Source: Gracilaria vermiculophylla
Taxonomy: Eukaryota; Rhodophyta; Florideophyceae; Gracilariales; Gracilariaceae
Length of the DNA stretch: 64,000 nucleotides
Direction of reading: 5' to 3'
Assembly: GCA_019155205.2 (NCBI GenBank)
Contig: JAHNZQ020000277.1
Span: 1,208,272 to 1,272,271, forward strand
Shown: piece by piece, positions 1-11,314 of the stretch
Layout of the letters: each line of letters begins with the position of its first letter
How positions within the stretch are numbered: the first letter of the stretch is position 1
Notes under the pieces: model-generated
The model's database searches: none
The model's input: only the letters and a program-made list of their open reading frames with translations
What the model was told of the DNA's origin: nothing
Made by a program: the position numbers and the translations under genes

Positions 1-1715
1 GACAGAAACGTGACGAGTTGATTTCATGTAAACACCAGTTTTTCTTTGTCATTACTATACAACCATATTCGCAGCCAATGTTGACAGCGCGAGACAAGTA
101 TGCTCTCGTACGCAGTACGCATACCCTGCGAAAACACCCAAGCCTCAGGCTTCTCTGCCATGTTAATGAAACATGACAGAGACCCTGAGGCTTGGGTGTT
201 TTCCGGGGGTTGTCTCGGAGAGTTTGGGATAGAATCCATGAACATTGATCAGTTGCAAGCTGATTCTCTTGTTCTCGTTGTCGCACACTGCATAGCGTTT
301 GGAAGAAGACAAGAAATTCACGATCTCCAATCCCCTGGAACGCCTATCGACGTTTGTGTGAATGGGACATGTCGGCGCACTATGTCTGTCTTTCAGCATG
401 CTTTCAAGAGTGTCGCGAATCCTCAATTTCACAGAAGACCCTGAGCCCCTGACATTTACCAGTACGGAGCGAAAGGATGCACATATCAAACACGTAACTC
501 GTAAACGCTACACCAACACTGCAATTTATGACGGCTTCTATATCTTCACTCATCTTTTAGCAAAGATACAGCACAGTTGACCATAACGTGAAAAGTCAAA
601 AGGCTCATGTCGTGTTATGGAACCCATACCGTCTGCAGTGTGACCTTCGATACCGTTCGTGAAGCTACATATTCCGTCTTGCTCTCCCATTTTTCAACAA
701 TTGAACAGAAACACACAATCCCAAACCCCCTCGAGGACTTGTTTGTCGCATTACGTTATGCATCGCTGCCGCTTGCGAGTTGTGAACGTCTCTGAGCACC
801 AATGTGCTTATTGCACACTGTGTAAACTCTTGTTCCATTCCACTGCATCAGCTACACACAAGAGGTCAGCGACGAGGTGGGCCTATGAACACATTCCTGT
901 TCTCAAGTCTTCAACCGAGAAGTGTGTTTACCACTTGATACATTCGCACAGATACACTCCATTCTCATGCGGCACCACAAATAATGCAAGAAGCAGTTTT
1001 CATGTTGCCATTTGATTCATCTCGTTGACGCTTTTCGAAGCGATGAGAGAAGACCAGGTGCATGACCATCAATCAGTTCAAACAACTGAATCTATATGTA
1101 TGAGGATGGAAGCATCGCCGGATCTCATCTACGATTAAACATTGCTCGTATTTCTTTACCGCACTCGAATTTCTCGACTGGCGGCAATCAAGCAACTGCA
1201 CATCACGCCTTTTGACATGATCCGCCCATGAACAGCCAGAAATCCGAGAATCACTGCCAATTATGAAGAGCTCGTACAAGCAGACCAAACTTTTCATCGG
1301 CACCACTGACATTAGAAGCGGGAATGGAATTTCTAAGATCGTAGAATTCGTTTCATATCGCACTGGATGGGGTTCGGTGAGAGATCTCCGTGCATTCGCT
1401 CGCTTGGCAGTCAGCAGCCGCCCAGGAATAAAACCTTTTGTCCACAATCATGGTATGGCGATCCTATCGCTATTGCTGATCGTTGCTACTGCTGCATATC
1501 CTTCCTAGGCCATGCGTTTTCTCACCGCGGCTGATTGCGCTCAGTTTTACTCACCGACCCACCCGGAAAACCAGTTTGAGATTCATGATCTTGATTGAAC
1601 CCAATTGGGTGTTTCAATCGACGTAGAAGGGCATACGCTTTTGCGGCCCCGTGTCTCCTACTCTTTCCCCATACTTCAAAAGCTTTCAAAGCAGCCCTCG
1701 GTGAGGCAGTTATGA
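1..1715. other. Intergenic region, no gene recognised
   Basis: Several short open frames occur on both strands, none over about 125 residues and none resembling a known family. The one clear structure is the foldback hairpin at 130-203, listed separately. The remainder has ordinary composition and I see no repeat, tRNA or transposon ends. Confidence 0.5.
130..203. repeat. Long foldback hairpin (about 34-bp arms, 5-nt loop)
   Basis: The arm at 130-164 is an inverted copy of 170-203. The outer 20 bases (130-149 against 184-203) are perfectly complementary and the inner part has only a few mismatches. The loop at 165-169 is AATGA. A transcript from either strand would fold into a nearly continuous stem of miRNA-precursor size, but a small foldback (MITE-like) element or a protein-binding palindrome would look the same. 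No gene overlaps it. Confidence 0.8.
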
Positions 1716-2261
1716 TCAATACATCACATTGCAAAAATGATAGACTCCAGACGAATCCAGTACAGCGACTTCCGTATGACATACCCGACAAGCAACGGGT
1801 GTAAACAGTTCTTCCGTAAGACGTTTGCCGTCTACCGTAAGCCTTTGCGAATGAACAGTTTCGCAGTTGAGCACAAACAAAGAGCGAAACTGACCAGTAT
1901 ACCTCTGATGTGGTTGGCAGCATACTGACAGGACAGTGAAGCAACAAGGGCACTGCACAAGTTCGTCGGCATCTCCTGAGGTAGTGCCGTGCCGGAGATG
2001 ACGATTTACCCAAGTTTCATCTTCAGAATCTGCGGCTTCATCATGTAGTGGTTCACTTGTTTGCGGTTTAGAGGTGTTGTCTTCGTCATCCACGTCGCTG
2101 GATCCAGGCTCACTCTCGTTCTCATTCTCGTTCAGACTACTTTCATACGACGATTTGCTTGAATCGGTTTTAGACGAGCTTGACGGCCATGAAGAATATA
2201 CTTCCGTTGAAGCGGAGGCATCGTTTTGAGAAAGATCCAAACTTTGGTCAAGGTTACTCAT
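1716..2261 (-). CDS. EAPP: E2F-associated phosphoprotein (EAPP) homologue
   Basis: The single exon encodes 181 residues. The N-terminal half (about 1-100) is a low-complexity Ser/Asp/Glu-rich acidic segment. The C-terminal part is the EAPP C-terminal domain, recognised by its CPCCFTVLSVCC cluster near residues 104-115, the QFRSLFVLNC segment, and a second cysteine pair in the VACRVCHTEVAV stretch followed by HFCNV at the C-terminus. The two CxxC pairs presumably bind zinc. Animal EAPP is a nuclear phosphoprotein that binds E2F factors and modulates E2F-dependent transcription. It is conserved in many lineages that lack a studied function, so the role here is inference. The ATG at 2261 is the first in frame. 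The protein is shorter than the human one (about 285 residues), mainly in the acidic N-terminus. Confidence 0.8.
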   Translation of the reverse strand: MSNLDQSLDLSQNDASASTEVYSSWPSSSSKTDSSKSSYESSLNENENESEPGSSDVDDEDNTSKPQTSEPLHDEAADSEDETWVNRHLRHGTTSGDADELVQCPCCFTVLSVCCQPHQRYTGQFRSLFVLNCETVHSQRLTVDGKRLTEELFTPVACRVCHTEVAVLDSSGVYHFCNVMY

Positions 2262-5229
2262 GGATGTATGACGGCGTTAAGTTAATCTTCCGCGGGGACC
2301 TACTTGGCCCAGCTTCTGCGGAAACAGGTGCAGTTGTGGGAAAAGAGAGAGTACCGCATCTCCAGGCAGCCGGCTGCAGCTAAGAACCTTCAGGCAGAAC
2401 TGAATCTACGAAAGAGACATATTTCAGACGTGGACGCAACATCGTAAGAAGCGTTGCGAAATCTGGGTTGCATCCGGACTGCTCCAGCATGGCACAGGGG
2501 AAAATTTGAGCGATATTTCACGTTTAATTTTTGTTGCTTTTTCATAGTTTGAGAAATGTGCCTCACAGATGAGCCGTTCCTCGCACCGGACCGGAAGCTT
2601 TTTACGATGTCGACAACTCTACCTCCCCCAGTACACTCCCTCTAAAGTGCCATAAAACTGCAACTTTTGCTTTCATCCGCAAAACCGTTGCAATTTCTTT
2701 ACTGATAAGTAAATACCTTGTACTTTGCTACTCTGAATACGAAAACTTCATGCGACGATCCACAGTGATAACACATTAAAATAAACTTAAATGCGACAGA
2801 AAGCTGCCCTGTTTGATAGATGCAGGCACTTTCTAAACCAGTTTCACGGTTCAAAATCTGTTCATTACAAGCAGAAAAAGATATGCTTTGATTAACAAAG
2901 GAGCTGTTCTCCCGTGATTTTGACAACAGCACTTGTTGGTGACAGAAAGCAACCGCCTATCTTCTGATAATGATACAAAATTAAAGTTACAGCTCATGAA
3001 AACTATTGTCCGCAATAATTTTCTTCTTTGCTTCTCCTCCAAACGCTGTGTATACTCTGATACACTATCTTCTTTTTGATAGTTATTTCTGCTTGGGGAT
3101 GGCGCTGAAATCAGCAGTAATGCATAACATTAGCTTTTAAACAATAGCCATCATTGGAGTTGGCTCTTCTGGTATTTTCAAAACGCTACTCTGAAACTCT
3201 AATTGTTCTATAGCTTCAAACTTTGCAAAAATAAAAAGTTCTATTGTTATTTTAATTAGAACAAGGAAAGAACGCTGATTTTAGAATGTCAAAACTCTGG
3301 TTGTATACATTCTATGTGTAGAGCAGGTAAAAGGTTTAAAAATGAATGTCCTATACACTGAGTATCTTGCTCTTTGAATTTGTTTCTAAATCTTTAATTT
3401 TATTGCGATTGTGCTTCTGGGATCATCATCCTCAATTTGAGTTGGCCCCCTTGACTTAGACAAAAATTGCAGCATATAGAGCTTTCTCTAATAACTTGGT
3501 GGATTTTTAATACACAAGAGATGAAATAAAAGTTTACGTAGTGGTACAGCTTTTTGAATCATATGAAAGAATTGAACAAAGGCTTCATGAATAGGAGTTA
3601 TTTTCAAGTAAACGAATTCTGAAGATTATCATGCACTACTTTCAATGCTGATTAAGAATTCGTCGCGCTAGGGTGGCCCAATGCGAATGATGTTTACATG
3701 AACGCAGCACTTATTCATGTCTCGATCTGTTTACCAACGATTGTTCTGGACCCTTGTCGTTTTAAGGCTTTTTGGCTACAATTTTAGTGACATTAAAAAA
3801 AAGAGAGAACTAAAGAGAGGGATTGGTGCCATAATTTTCTGATTCTTCAAACCGCTTTTCGACTCTGCTTTTCTTCATAATTAGAGTAATATGTTTTGCA
3901 ATTTGTCATAGCGGATTTAAGCTCGATCTCGTTGAATTTTCTGTTAGATTTCTTTTTAATGTATTTCGCATCTGATTTAGGACTTGCTCCAGTATTTATG
4001 TTTTTCTACTGGTCGTATTTTCTAAAAGTCATTTATTTTTGGTTTTTTTTCGCAGTCAAGATGTTGAGCTTTTATTTTATCACTTTTAGTCTTGCAGATT
4101 GGGAAATTTTATATTATTCGGACTTGCCACTAAATTCTTTGTACTCATATGCGTGAAGGCCGATGTAGAATTTGATTGATTTCTGCAACGCATCAATAGG
4201 TTGTGTGTGATAAACGCAACATACATGAACTGAAAGGCATAGTGTCATGAAAACCAGACGTGTCTTTAAACAATTTTGAAGCAATTCAAATACTTTCTGT
4301 TGGGTCTTATTTGCAACACATACTTTATGGTATGTGTTCTGTTGTAAAGAATTATAGTTTGCATGAAAGTGATACACATTCTTTGAAAGAATTGAGATTC
4401 GAAGTGACGCTATGGAATGTCAAAGATACTTCCAATCAGTTTCAGTGATCCACGCTTTGCGTAACACAACATTTTTGAGATTTGCAACGAGCTCTTCAGT
4501 CAACAAAAATAAAGATCACCTCAAAGGAATTCAATTGTTTTAGAAAATGCATCGGTTTGACCGTGCTAGGGGGGTATGTCATTGACGCCTGACGCATGTT
4601 GCGGAAGAGCAGATATTTGAAAGAACGGAAGCTGCCTTATCTGTGACGCATACGTTGGAAGGGATGCCCGTAGGTCATGTCAGAGACACTATCAAACTGA
4701 CTCTATGGACGCTTAATTGCTCTACGCTGGTCAAGACAACAGCTCGAAGTGACAGATCTCACCCGAACTGTGGCTGAGACTTGAGCGTCTGTGTCATGGT
4801 ACGTTGCGACGGAAAGAGAACGCCGCTGGCTGCGATACAAACTTTGCAGTATTCGCAAAAGCGGAAGAATCGCGACCTTTTGGAGCGACTGCTGGCCAAT
4901 TGACTGTTGTTCAACTTGTTCCTGCCGTTGATAATGGGCAACTGCGCGGCAAGGCCGCAAAGGCTGAGGGCAAATTGGGCCACCGCGGGCACATGCCGGC
5001 AGATGGCCGCATGGTGCGCGGTGCTGTGTCGGGACACGGCACGTGGCCGCAGTGGATTGGACTTCCGCCGCAGGGCCGAGCACCGTGCCACGTCTTCGCG
5101 TGAGATGGCGCCGCGCCTAGGCGTCAGCGGCGCTGCGGCTGTTTGGGCGTCTGGCGGCGCACGTTGGGCGCAGCCGAGCGGTTGCCATTCGCGCGCTGCA
5201 AGGAGCTCTCGCCGCCGCGCCGCGCAAGC
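2262..5229. other. AT-rich intergenic region
   Basis: About 3 kb between the EAPP homologue and VPS18. From roughly 2500 to 4550 it is strongly AT-rich and has only short open frames without recognisable similarity. From about 4800 the composition shifts to GC-rich, leading into the VPS18 promoter and 5' region. No repeats or RNA genes were recognised. Confidence 0.5.
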
Positions 5230-8229
5230 ATGTCAGCCGTCTTTCGCTTGGAGCCGTCCTCGACGCGGCTGCAGCTGTCCCCCAGCGACGTCGTCACCAG
5301 CGTCGCCGCCACCGGCGGCCTGCTGTGGGTCGGCACTCAGAGCGGGCGCCTGCTCCGCCATCGCACGCACAACGACCAGACCGACGAGGTGCGCGGACGC
5401 CTGGGCGTTGGCAGGCTCGACAACCCCGTAGAGCGCATCTATGCCGATCTGCACTCGCACGCCGCCTTCATCCTGTTGAAGAATTCCTACGGCTACTACG
5501 CTCAGCCGTCCGGCCCGCTGCGCCCGAGATGGCTGGCCAAGCTCAGGGGCTTGCGCTGCGTGTCTGCCGCCTGGGTGCGCGTGCAAGACAAGTCCAAGGA
5601 GCTCAGCAGAAGCATTGCTCTGCTGGGAACCGCGTACGGCGCTCTATTCTCGCTGACCATTGACGACAAGTACGAAAGAGACGATTCTCTGGCAAAGCTT
5701 TGGTCCGCTCCGAACGGCGATCGCATCGACGGAATCCGCGTGGAAAATGTCGCCTCCAAGTTTGTCGGCACTATTGCCACCACGTCTGCGCTGTACCTCT
5801 TCTCCGACGCCGATACTCTTGCCGACTTGTTCACTCAACACAGAATGACCACGCTCACACACCCCGACACCCCGCCGTCTGCGTCATCGCAGCAGCTGGT
5901 GCTCCCGTCTGAGCTCCAATTCATGACAGGCTCCTCAGGATTGGCGTCGCGTCGATTCGTGTGGGCAGGTTCCCAAGGCGTTACTCACGCACAACTCGCA
6001 GTTCGTCGCCGACCCATTGAAAGGGCTGCAACCACCGACGGGGAGAGTGCCCATGTCAACAGGTCCACCGTCATGGCATCCATCGTCGACACGGAGACCA
6101 TATCCTGGACCACTCTGAAGGGCGTGTCGGGCTCCTCCGTCCCACTGGCATGCAACTTATCCTCCTTCCACGTGCTGGTGCTGTACCCCGGCGCAATGTA
6201 CGCTTTCAACCACATCTCGGGCGCGCTGACCCAAAAGGTGGTGCTGTGGAGGCCTGAATCCGGCTCCATCGCTGACAGAGGCGCCTCGGACAATGCCTCC
6301 TTCACTTCGCCGCGCACCGCTTCCCTTTCCGCGTCTCCGACGCCAATGGCTCGCCGCAGCCGCGACGAAGGCACGCCCAGCAAATTCTTGTCGTCGCCGG
6401 CTGCCGGATTCGCCCGCGACGTCTCGTTGGATGCCCTGTGGGTTTACACGGCTGACGGCGAGTTCACAAGACTGGTAGCTTCCAACGAAGAGTACACTGA
6501 AGCGTGGAAAGCTGCCAAAGCGATGGGCAAGTTTGAACTGGCCATGGCTCTCGCCCCTCACGTCTCGAGCGGCATGGCCGACGACTCTGCCACCCTGCAG
6601 ACTCAGGAAGCTGTGCGCGAGGCACAGGCAGACCATGAGGTACAACAGGGCAACTGGGACATCGCTGCACAATTGCTGGCCAGAACCAAACGCCCGATCG
6701 AGTCGGTGGTTCTGAAAATCGCGGAGGCAAACGCCGCGCTATCCAAGTCAAAGGTAACCGCAAAGGGGGAGTTCACTCTGGAGAGCCTGGGCATTGCGCA
6801 GAGACGAGAGATGACGAGACATATCATTACGTATCTCGTGAGAAGGCTGGATCGAATGGATATGTCACGCCCGACGCAGCGCACGATTATCGCCACTATG
6901 CTTGTGCAGCTGTACTCGCTTCAGCTGTCGTCGGGAAGCAACGCGGAGGACAGGGAAGAAGTGCGTCAAGACTTTGGTCATTTTCTGGCTGACCGGCATC
7001 AAGACCTGGACACAGGCACAGCGCTGGACATACTGCACCGGAGTGGATGTCATGATGAAGCATGGAAATTGGCCGTTCTCTCAGGTGACGTAGTGCTGGC
7101 ATCAAAGCTTTTGTCGAGGCGAGGCCAAGTGGACCAGGCGCTGACTTTACTCAAAAACCACATCGTCATGAGCGACAACGACACTTTTAGTCAGCTAATT
7201 GTCAGCATGTCTAACTTTCTTATCCCGCTGGCTCCGCAGAAGGTGACGGCCGCCATCTCACGAGCGCTGAAAAAGGACTCGCACAGCGTCGATTACATCA
7301 CAGTGGTTCAAGCACTGGCGCGTGTGGCGCGAGAGGCGAAATATGCGGACAAATCGAGAGAAGCCTATCTCGCCGCCGTTGGGTTCCTGTATGAGCTGCT
7401 GCACGACTGGAAGGATATTAATTCCAAGCGATGCGAGTACGCGGCGGATGAAATGGGCACACCGGGCTGGCACAGCCTTGTGACGTTGCTGTTCCAGTTG
7501 CACGCCGAGTTTGGCAAAGAAAATGAATCGCAGCGTTCCTACGATCATTTAGTCGCCCCTCGGCTGAGCAAAGATATGAGCGGGGAAATCAGCAACACAC
7601 TGGGGGCAATTCTGAGGTCAGCTCAGAACGCAGGGTTCCGAAGACTATGCGTGTATTTGTACCAGGCCCTCGGTCTGCACGAGGCAGCAATCCGGCAGGC
7701 GGTAGACATCGACATGGAGCTAGCCGAGGCCAAAGTGACACAGCTGTGCGGCACAGACATGCCAGAGAAGGTGAGAAAATCGCTGTGGTGTTTGGTGGCC
7801 AGCAAAAGCGACGACGCCGTCGGAGTGGTGGAACGCAGCAAAGGGCTACTCCACATTGAAGACGTGTTGACAAGCATGGCGCCGTTCGAAAGCGCGACGG
7901 AGCGCGTGAAAATGTCAGTGGCAGATTCATTGGAGGAACACAAACGACTGGCCAACGCTGCGAAGAGCGAAGCGACGTCGGCACTGGAGGTGATACACAG
8001 CCTCCGCGAAGACCTGACAAGGGCTCACCAATGGCAGCAGGCGAAGCAAGTGAAGCGGCATAGGCAACGATACAGGACATACAGCTGTGGGCATAAAACC
8101 AAGACAAGTGCAAGAACAGCGGCAGGTGGAGCGACGGAGGAGTGCGCTTTATGCGGCAGACAGGCGATTGAGTCAATCGACAAGGGGTTTGACAGCGGTC
8201 TGTCGCTCCCAATACATGAAATGAAGTGA
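5230..8229 (+). CDS. VPS18: Vps18/Pep3-like HOPS/CORVET subunit
   Basis: The protein has 999 residues from the ATG at 5230. Vps18 is a core subunit of the HOPS and CORVET tethering complexes that act on late endosomes and vacuoles. The N-terminal half reads as a beta-propeller, including an ALLGTAYGALFSLTIDD blade and the FVWAGSQGVTHAQL segment typical of the Pep3/Vps18 domain. It is followed by an alpha-solenoid with clathrin-heavy-chain-type repeats (about residues 420-900). The extreme C-terminus keeps only part of the usual RING-H2 finger: YSCGH and ECALCGRQAIESID are present. The first CxxC pair and the following metal ligands are not found, and no nearby splice sites would restore them. 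Length matches the family (about 970-1000). An upstream in-frame extension lacks ATG. Strong family match, with a degenerate RING. Confidence 0.88.
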   Translation: MSAVFRLEPSSTRLQLSPSDVVTSVAATGGLLWVGTQSGRLLRHRTHNDQTDEVRGRLGVGRLDNPVERIYADLHSHAAFILLKNSYGYYAQPSGPLRPRWLAKLRGLRCVSAAWVRVQDKSKELSRSIALLGTAYGALFSLTIDDKYERDDSLAKLWSAPNGDRIDGIRVENVASKFVGTIATTSALYLFSDADTLADLFTQHRMTTLTHPDTPPSASSQQLVLPSELQFMTGSSGLASRRFVWAGSQGVTHAQLAVRRRPIERAATTDGESAHVNRSTVMASIVDTETISWTTLKGVSGSSVPLACNLSSFHVLVLYPGAMYAFNHISGALTQKVVLWRPESGSIADRGASDNASFTSPRTASLSASPTPMARRSRDEGTPSKFLSSPAAGFARDVSLDALWVYTADGEFTRLVASNEEYTEAWKAAKAMGKFELAMALAPHVSSGMADDSATLQTQEAVREAQADHEVQQGNWDIAAQLLARTKRPIESVVLKIAEANAALSKSKVTAKGEFTLESLGIAQRREMTRHIITYLVRRLDRMDMSRPTQRTIIATMLVQLYSLQLSSGSNAEDREEVRQDFGHFLADRHQDLDTGTALDILHRSGCHDEAWKLAVLSGDVVLASKLLSRRGQVDQALTLLKNHIVMSDNDTFSQLIVSMSNFLIPLAPQKVTAAISRALKKDSHSVDYITVVQALARVAREAKYADKSREAYLAAVGFLYELLHDWKDINSKRCEYAADEMGTPGWHSLVTLLFQLHAEFGKENESQRSYDHLVAPRLSKDMSGEISNTLGAILRSAQNAGFRRLCVYLYQALGLHEAAIRQAVDIDMELAEAKVTQLCGTDMPEKVRKSLWCLVASKSDDAVGVVERSKGLLHIEDVLTSMAPFESATERVKMSVADSLEEHKRLANAAKSEATSALEVIHSLREDLTRAHQWQQAKQVKRHRQRYRTYSCGHKTKTSARTAAGGATEECALCGRQAIESIDKGFDSGLSLPIHEMK

Positions 8230-8271
8230 GCCGTTCACGATAAGTGCAGGGTGATGCGTCAGGGAGTAAAA

Positions 8272-8312
8272 GAAAAAAAAATATATATATATACGCAGTG
8301 TGTGTGTGTGTG
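8272..8312. repeat. Short A/TA/TG microsatellite
   Basis: A run of A is followed by (TA)n and then (GT)n just downstream of the VPS18 stop codon, in the probable 3' untranslated region. Confidence 0.85.
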
Positions 8313-8371
8313 TTATATAAACAGGATAGTCAAACGCGAACATTTGTTTTGAACAGAGTGGGATGAATGAA

Positions 8372-9220
8372 TTAAGGAGAGTGATTGGTGGAGAAGGTCA
8401 CCTGCGAAGTCTCTCGCGGCTCATAAAACCGCGGAAGGCTAAGGTGCTTCGTTGAAGGGAGGAAACTGGAGGGCACATTCAGCGAGCTTATTGAGGGCAG
8501 TTTCTCAGTGGGGTGAAAAGGTTGGGGCGACGGGATGAGGGGGGGACGGGGCAGATACGTGGCTCTTGCGCAGTGGATTGGATAGTTGCTGCTGGCCGTG
8601 GTTATGGAAGATGGCTGGGGCGCAGAGAAAGGGGGTGGGACATTGTTCTGGAGAATGTTAATCTTCTGCTGGATGCCTGCAAGCATGACGGAGTAGTTCT
8701 TGAGCTTGTCCTTGAGCTGATCGTTGACTTTAGTTCGCAGATGCAACTCGTCTTCCAACTTCTTCTCGTAGAGGGCATTCTTGCGTCTGGAGACAATGGC
8801 GGAGCGGACTTTGCGCTTCTTCTTCTCGATGGCTCTCTGCTTTGGATTCGAGGCGGAGTCTGGGAGCTCGACGAGCGGGCCGTAGGTGTCGTCGTACTCT
8901 CGCTCAGCCTGGGTCTTGGACTCGTCCTCGAAGGAACGGAGGTTGATCATGACGGTGGTGTCCGGGGAGGGCTGGGACTTGATGAGCGGGGAGGGGGCGC
9001 GCTCGGTGGCCGGGAGAATGGTCGGGTAGAACTTGGACATAGTGGGCGGGGATGTGGAAACGGGGGGCACAGAGGGGCGCCAGTTTAGTTTGGTGGTGGA
9101 GGTGGTGGCGTCGACGTCAGTTGGCCTTTGTGCAGAGAGGCTAGTGGTGGATTTGTGGCGTTGGCAGCGAAGAAGGCAGTGTGGGAGGGAGCAAAGAAGG
9201 GACGCAACGGGGCGTAGCAC
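8372..9220 (-). CDS. bZIP-like transcription factor with atypical basic region
   Basis: The open frame encodes up to 282 residues. An ATG at residue 61 (about 9040) is an alternative start. The central region (about 128-180) has a lysine/arginine-rich segment, EKKKRKVRSAIVSRRK, running directly into a predicted helix, NALYEKKLEDELHLRTKVND, with further leucines at 169, 173 and 180. This is the layout of a bZIP DNA-binding domain. Aligning SAIVSRR with the conserved bZIP (S/A)AxxSRxRK core puts lysine 137 where the otherwise nearly invariant asparagine should be. The C-terminal third is rich in Pro and Ser. The gene runs divergently from UBC13 across a CpG-dense island. DNA-binding specificity cannot be predicted. 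A coiled-coil protein that is not a DNA-binding factor is the main alternative. Confidence 0.55.
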   Translation of the reverse strand: MLRPVASLLCSLPHCLLRCQRHKSTTSLSAQRPTDVDATTSTTKLNWRPSVPPVSTSPPTMSKFYPTILPATERAPSPLIKSQPSPDTTVMINLRSFEDESKTQAEREYDDTYGPLVELPDSASNPKQRAIEKKKRKVRSAIVSRRKNALYEKKLEDELHLRTKVNDQLKDKLKNYSVMLAGIQQKINILQNNVPPPFSAPQPSSITTASSNYPIHCARATYLPRPPLIPSPQPFHPTEKLPSISSLNVPSSFLPSTKHLSLPRFYEPRETSQVTFSTNHSP

Positions 9221-10735
9221 AGGGACAGAGCAGGGGGCGCGGCGGGCGGCGGACGGGCAGAGAGCACTCGGGGAAAGTGGGAAAGAGGGAAGGTGAGGTG
9301 GGGAGGGGTGTGAGCGTGGAGACGGGGGTGGCAGCTAGGACAAGCGGCGTGACTGGGGAGCGTGGTGCAGGTGCGTGGACGTTGAACTGGGCAACGCGGC
9401 GAAGGGCGAGGAGGGGGAGTGGTTACTAGTTAAGCGGTTGGGGGGGGCCGGGCCGGGTGGGGGTAAGGCGGGCGGACGGGCGGCGTAGTTGGGGCGGGAG
9501 CGACCAGCAAGCGAGGAGCTATCTAGGGTTGGGCGGCAGCGAGGCAGGCGGCGACGGCAGCGACGGCGGTGCGGGGCGGGCGACGGCGCCTGACGCGAGT
9601 GGGGCGACGGTCGAAATTGAGGTGTGGGCGCGGCGGGCGCAAAAAGCAGCGACTGGCGGGCGGCGCGCGTTGCGTTGTTGCCGGCTGCGCGCGCCTTTTG
9701 TGGCGGCGCTTGCGCGCGCGCGTCTTTAGCGTCGGCGCGGCGGCGCGGCTGCGCGGCGGCGCGGCGGCGCGGCGGCGCGGCTGCGCGATCTATCTTGCGC
9801 GGCGCGCATTGGCGCGCCGCTCGCCGCGCGCGCTGACGCGAGGCGCGCGGCGCCGCGCGCGGAAAACGGCGGCGAATTTGCATTGTTTCCGCGGCGCGGC
9901 GCGTGCGCGCTTGTTGCCGGCGCCAGCGGCGGCGGGCGCGCGGCGCGGTAGCCGCGCCAACGCCGCGCCTTGTTGCGCCGTAGCGCGGCGTTCCGACTCG
10001 CTCGCGGCGGCGGAGGCAGCGGCGGCGGGGGCGGCGGCGGAGGCGGCGCAGGCGGCGGCGGGCGCGTGCGGCGGAGGCGCCGCGCGCCCTGTCTTCCACG
10101 GCGGCACGCACCGCCGCCGCGGCGACCACACGATTGGCGCCCTTCCGGCGCCGCCGTGGCTCGCCATCAATGCTGCTTGCAGTGGCGAGCTGTGTTAAAG
10201 GCGCGCCACCGCCGCCCTCGCTGCCACGCGCACCCTGTCGTGTTGGCGCCGCGCGCAGCCCACGTCATTTGCGCGCGCCGCGCACACACCCTTTTCCCCG
10301 CCCCCCCCCCCACCCCCCCTAACGCTCACACCTGCTTCACTGTCAGCATTGTCTACTCCCTGTCGCCGTTGTCCACGTGCAATTGCTGTCCACGCGCCAA
10401 ACTGTGCACGCGTGGCTCTGTCCACATATCCTTCGTGGCCACGTGCACCACTGCTCCACGCGCGCCAGCTGTGCGCTCGCGCGCGCGACCACCAGCCCTC
10501 GTCCGGCTCGGCTGCGCCTGCGTTGGCTCCGACTCGCATGCCGCAATGTGCCGAGCCGTGCGCCACGCCGCGTACGCGCCCCATCGCAGCTGCCACCGCC
10601 GCTCCCCCCCGCGCATCCGCCGCCACGCCCCGCACCCGTTCCGCGCCGTCGTCCTCTTCACCAACCCCCCGTTCTGCGCCGTTTTCCCCCGCCAGTCCCC
10701 CGTCTCTTCTGCGCTCACCGCTGCCGTGCCCAAAC
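9221..10735. promoter_or_regulatory. CpG-dense GC island between divergent genes
   Basis: About 1.5 kb between the bZIP-like gene (minus) and UBC13 (plus). From about 9440 to 10320 the sequence is almost entirely G and C, with GGC/GCG triplet runs, GCGCGC palindromes and dense CpG. A long C run lies near 10301-10319. Long open frames on both strands here are composition artefacts. CpG is not depleted, which argues against heavy germline-type CpG methylation. It likely acts as a bidirectional promoter. Confidence 0.6.
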
Positions 10736-11314
10736 ATGGCGTCGCTACCGAAGCGCATCATGAAGGTAATTTGCTTCTGCTTGCTTTGCGTGCCGTGCGT
10801 CCCCGCCCCCTCCGTGTTCCTCCCGCCGTTCCGCGTCTGACCCCCGAGTGCGCTCTCTGTCGCTCACTCTTTCGCCCCCGCCGCCCCGCAGGAGACCGAG
10901 AGACTGCAGAGCGAGCCGGTCCCGGGCATCAGCGCTGTCCCGAGTGATTCCAACGCCCGTCTCTTCTCCGTCGTCATCATTGGCCCGGAGGAGTCCCCAT
11001 ACGCCTCTGGCCGCTTCAAACTCGAGCTCTTCCTCCCCGAGGACTACCCCATGGCCCCGCCCAAAGTGCGCTTTCTCACCCGCATCTACCACCCCAACAT
11101 CGATCGCCTGGGCCGCATCTGTCTCGACATCCTCAAGGACAAGTGGAGCCCGGCCCTGCAGATTCGCACCGTCCTGCTCTCCATCCAGGCCCTTTTGTCC
11201 GCCCCCAACCCGGACGACCCGCTCAACAACGATGCCGCCGAGCTGTGGAAGACCAACGAGGTACTCGCCATGCAGACCGCACGTGACTGGACCAAGCAAC
11301 ATGCCCTGGAATGA
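10736..11314 (+). CDS. UBC13: Ubiquitin-conjugating enzyme E2 of the Ubc13 type
   Basis: There are two exons: 10736-10765 (ten codons, starting [10 protein letters not shown]) and 10892-11314, joined across a 126-bp GT-AG intron. The 150-residue product is a complete E2 core. The [23 protein letters not shown] and [12 protein letters not shown] segments are Ubc13-like, and the active-site context is [20 protein letters not shown] with the catalytic cysteine in ICLD. Ubc13 pairs with Uev1/Mms2 to build Lys63-linked ubiquitin chains used in post-replication DNA repair and signalling. The methionine that anchors Uev binding and the SPALQIR E3-contact loop match the family, and length fits (about 152). 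The intron near the 5' end is consistent with an intron-poor genome. Confidence 0.95.

Noticed and set aside
9335..10947. Long open frames on both strands in the CpG island
   Set aside because: Composition is almost pure G and C, so stops are rare in every frame. The predicted proteins are Arg/Ala/Pro runs with no domain.
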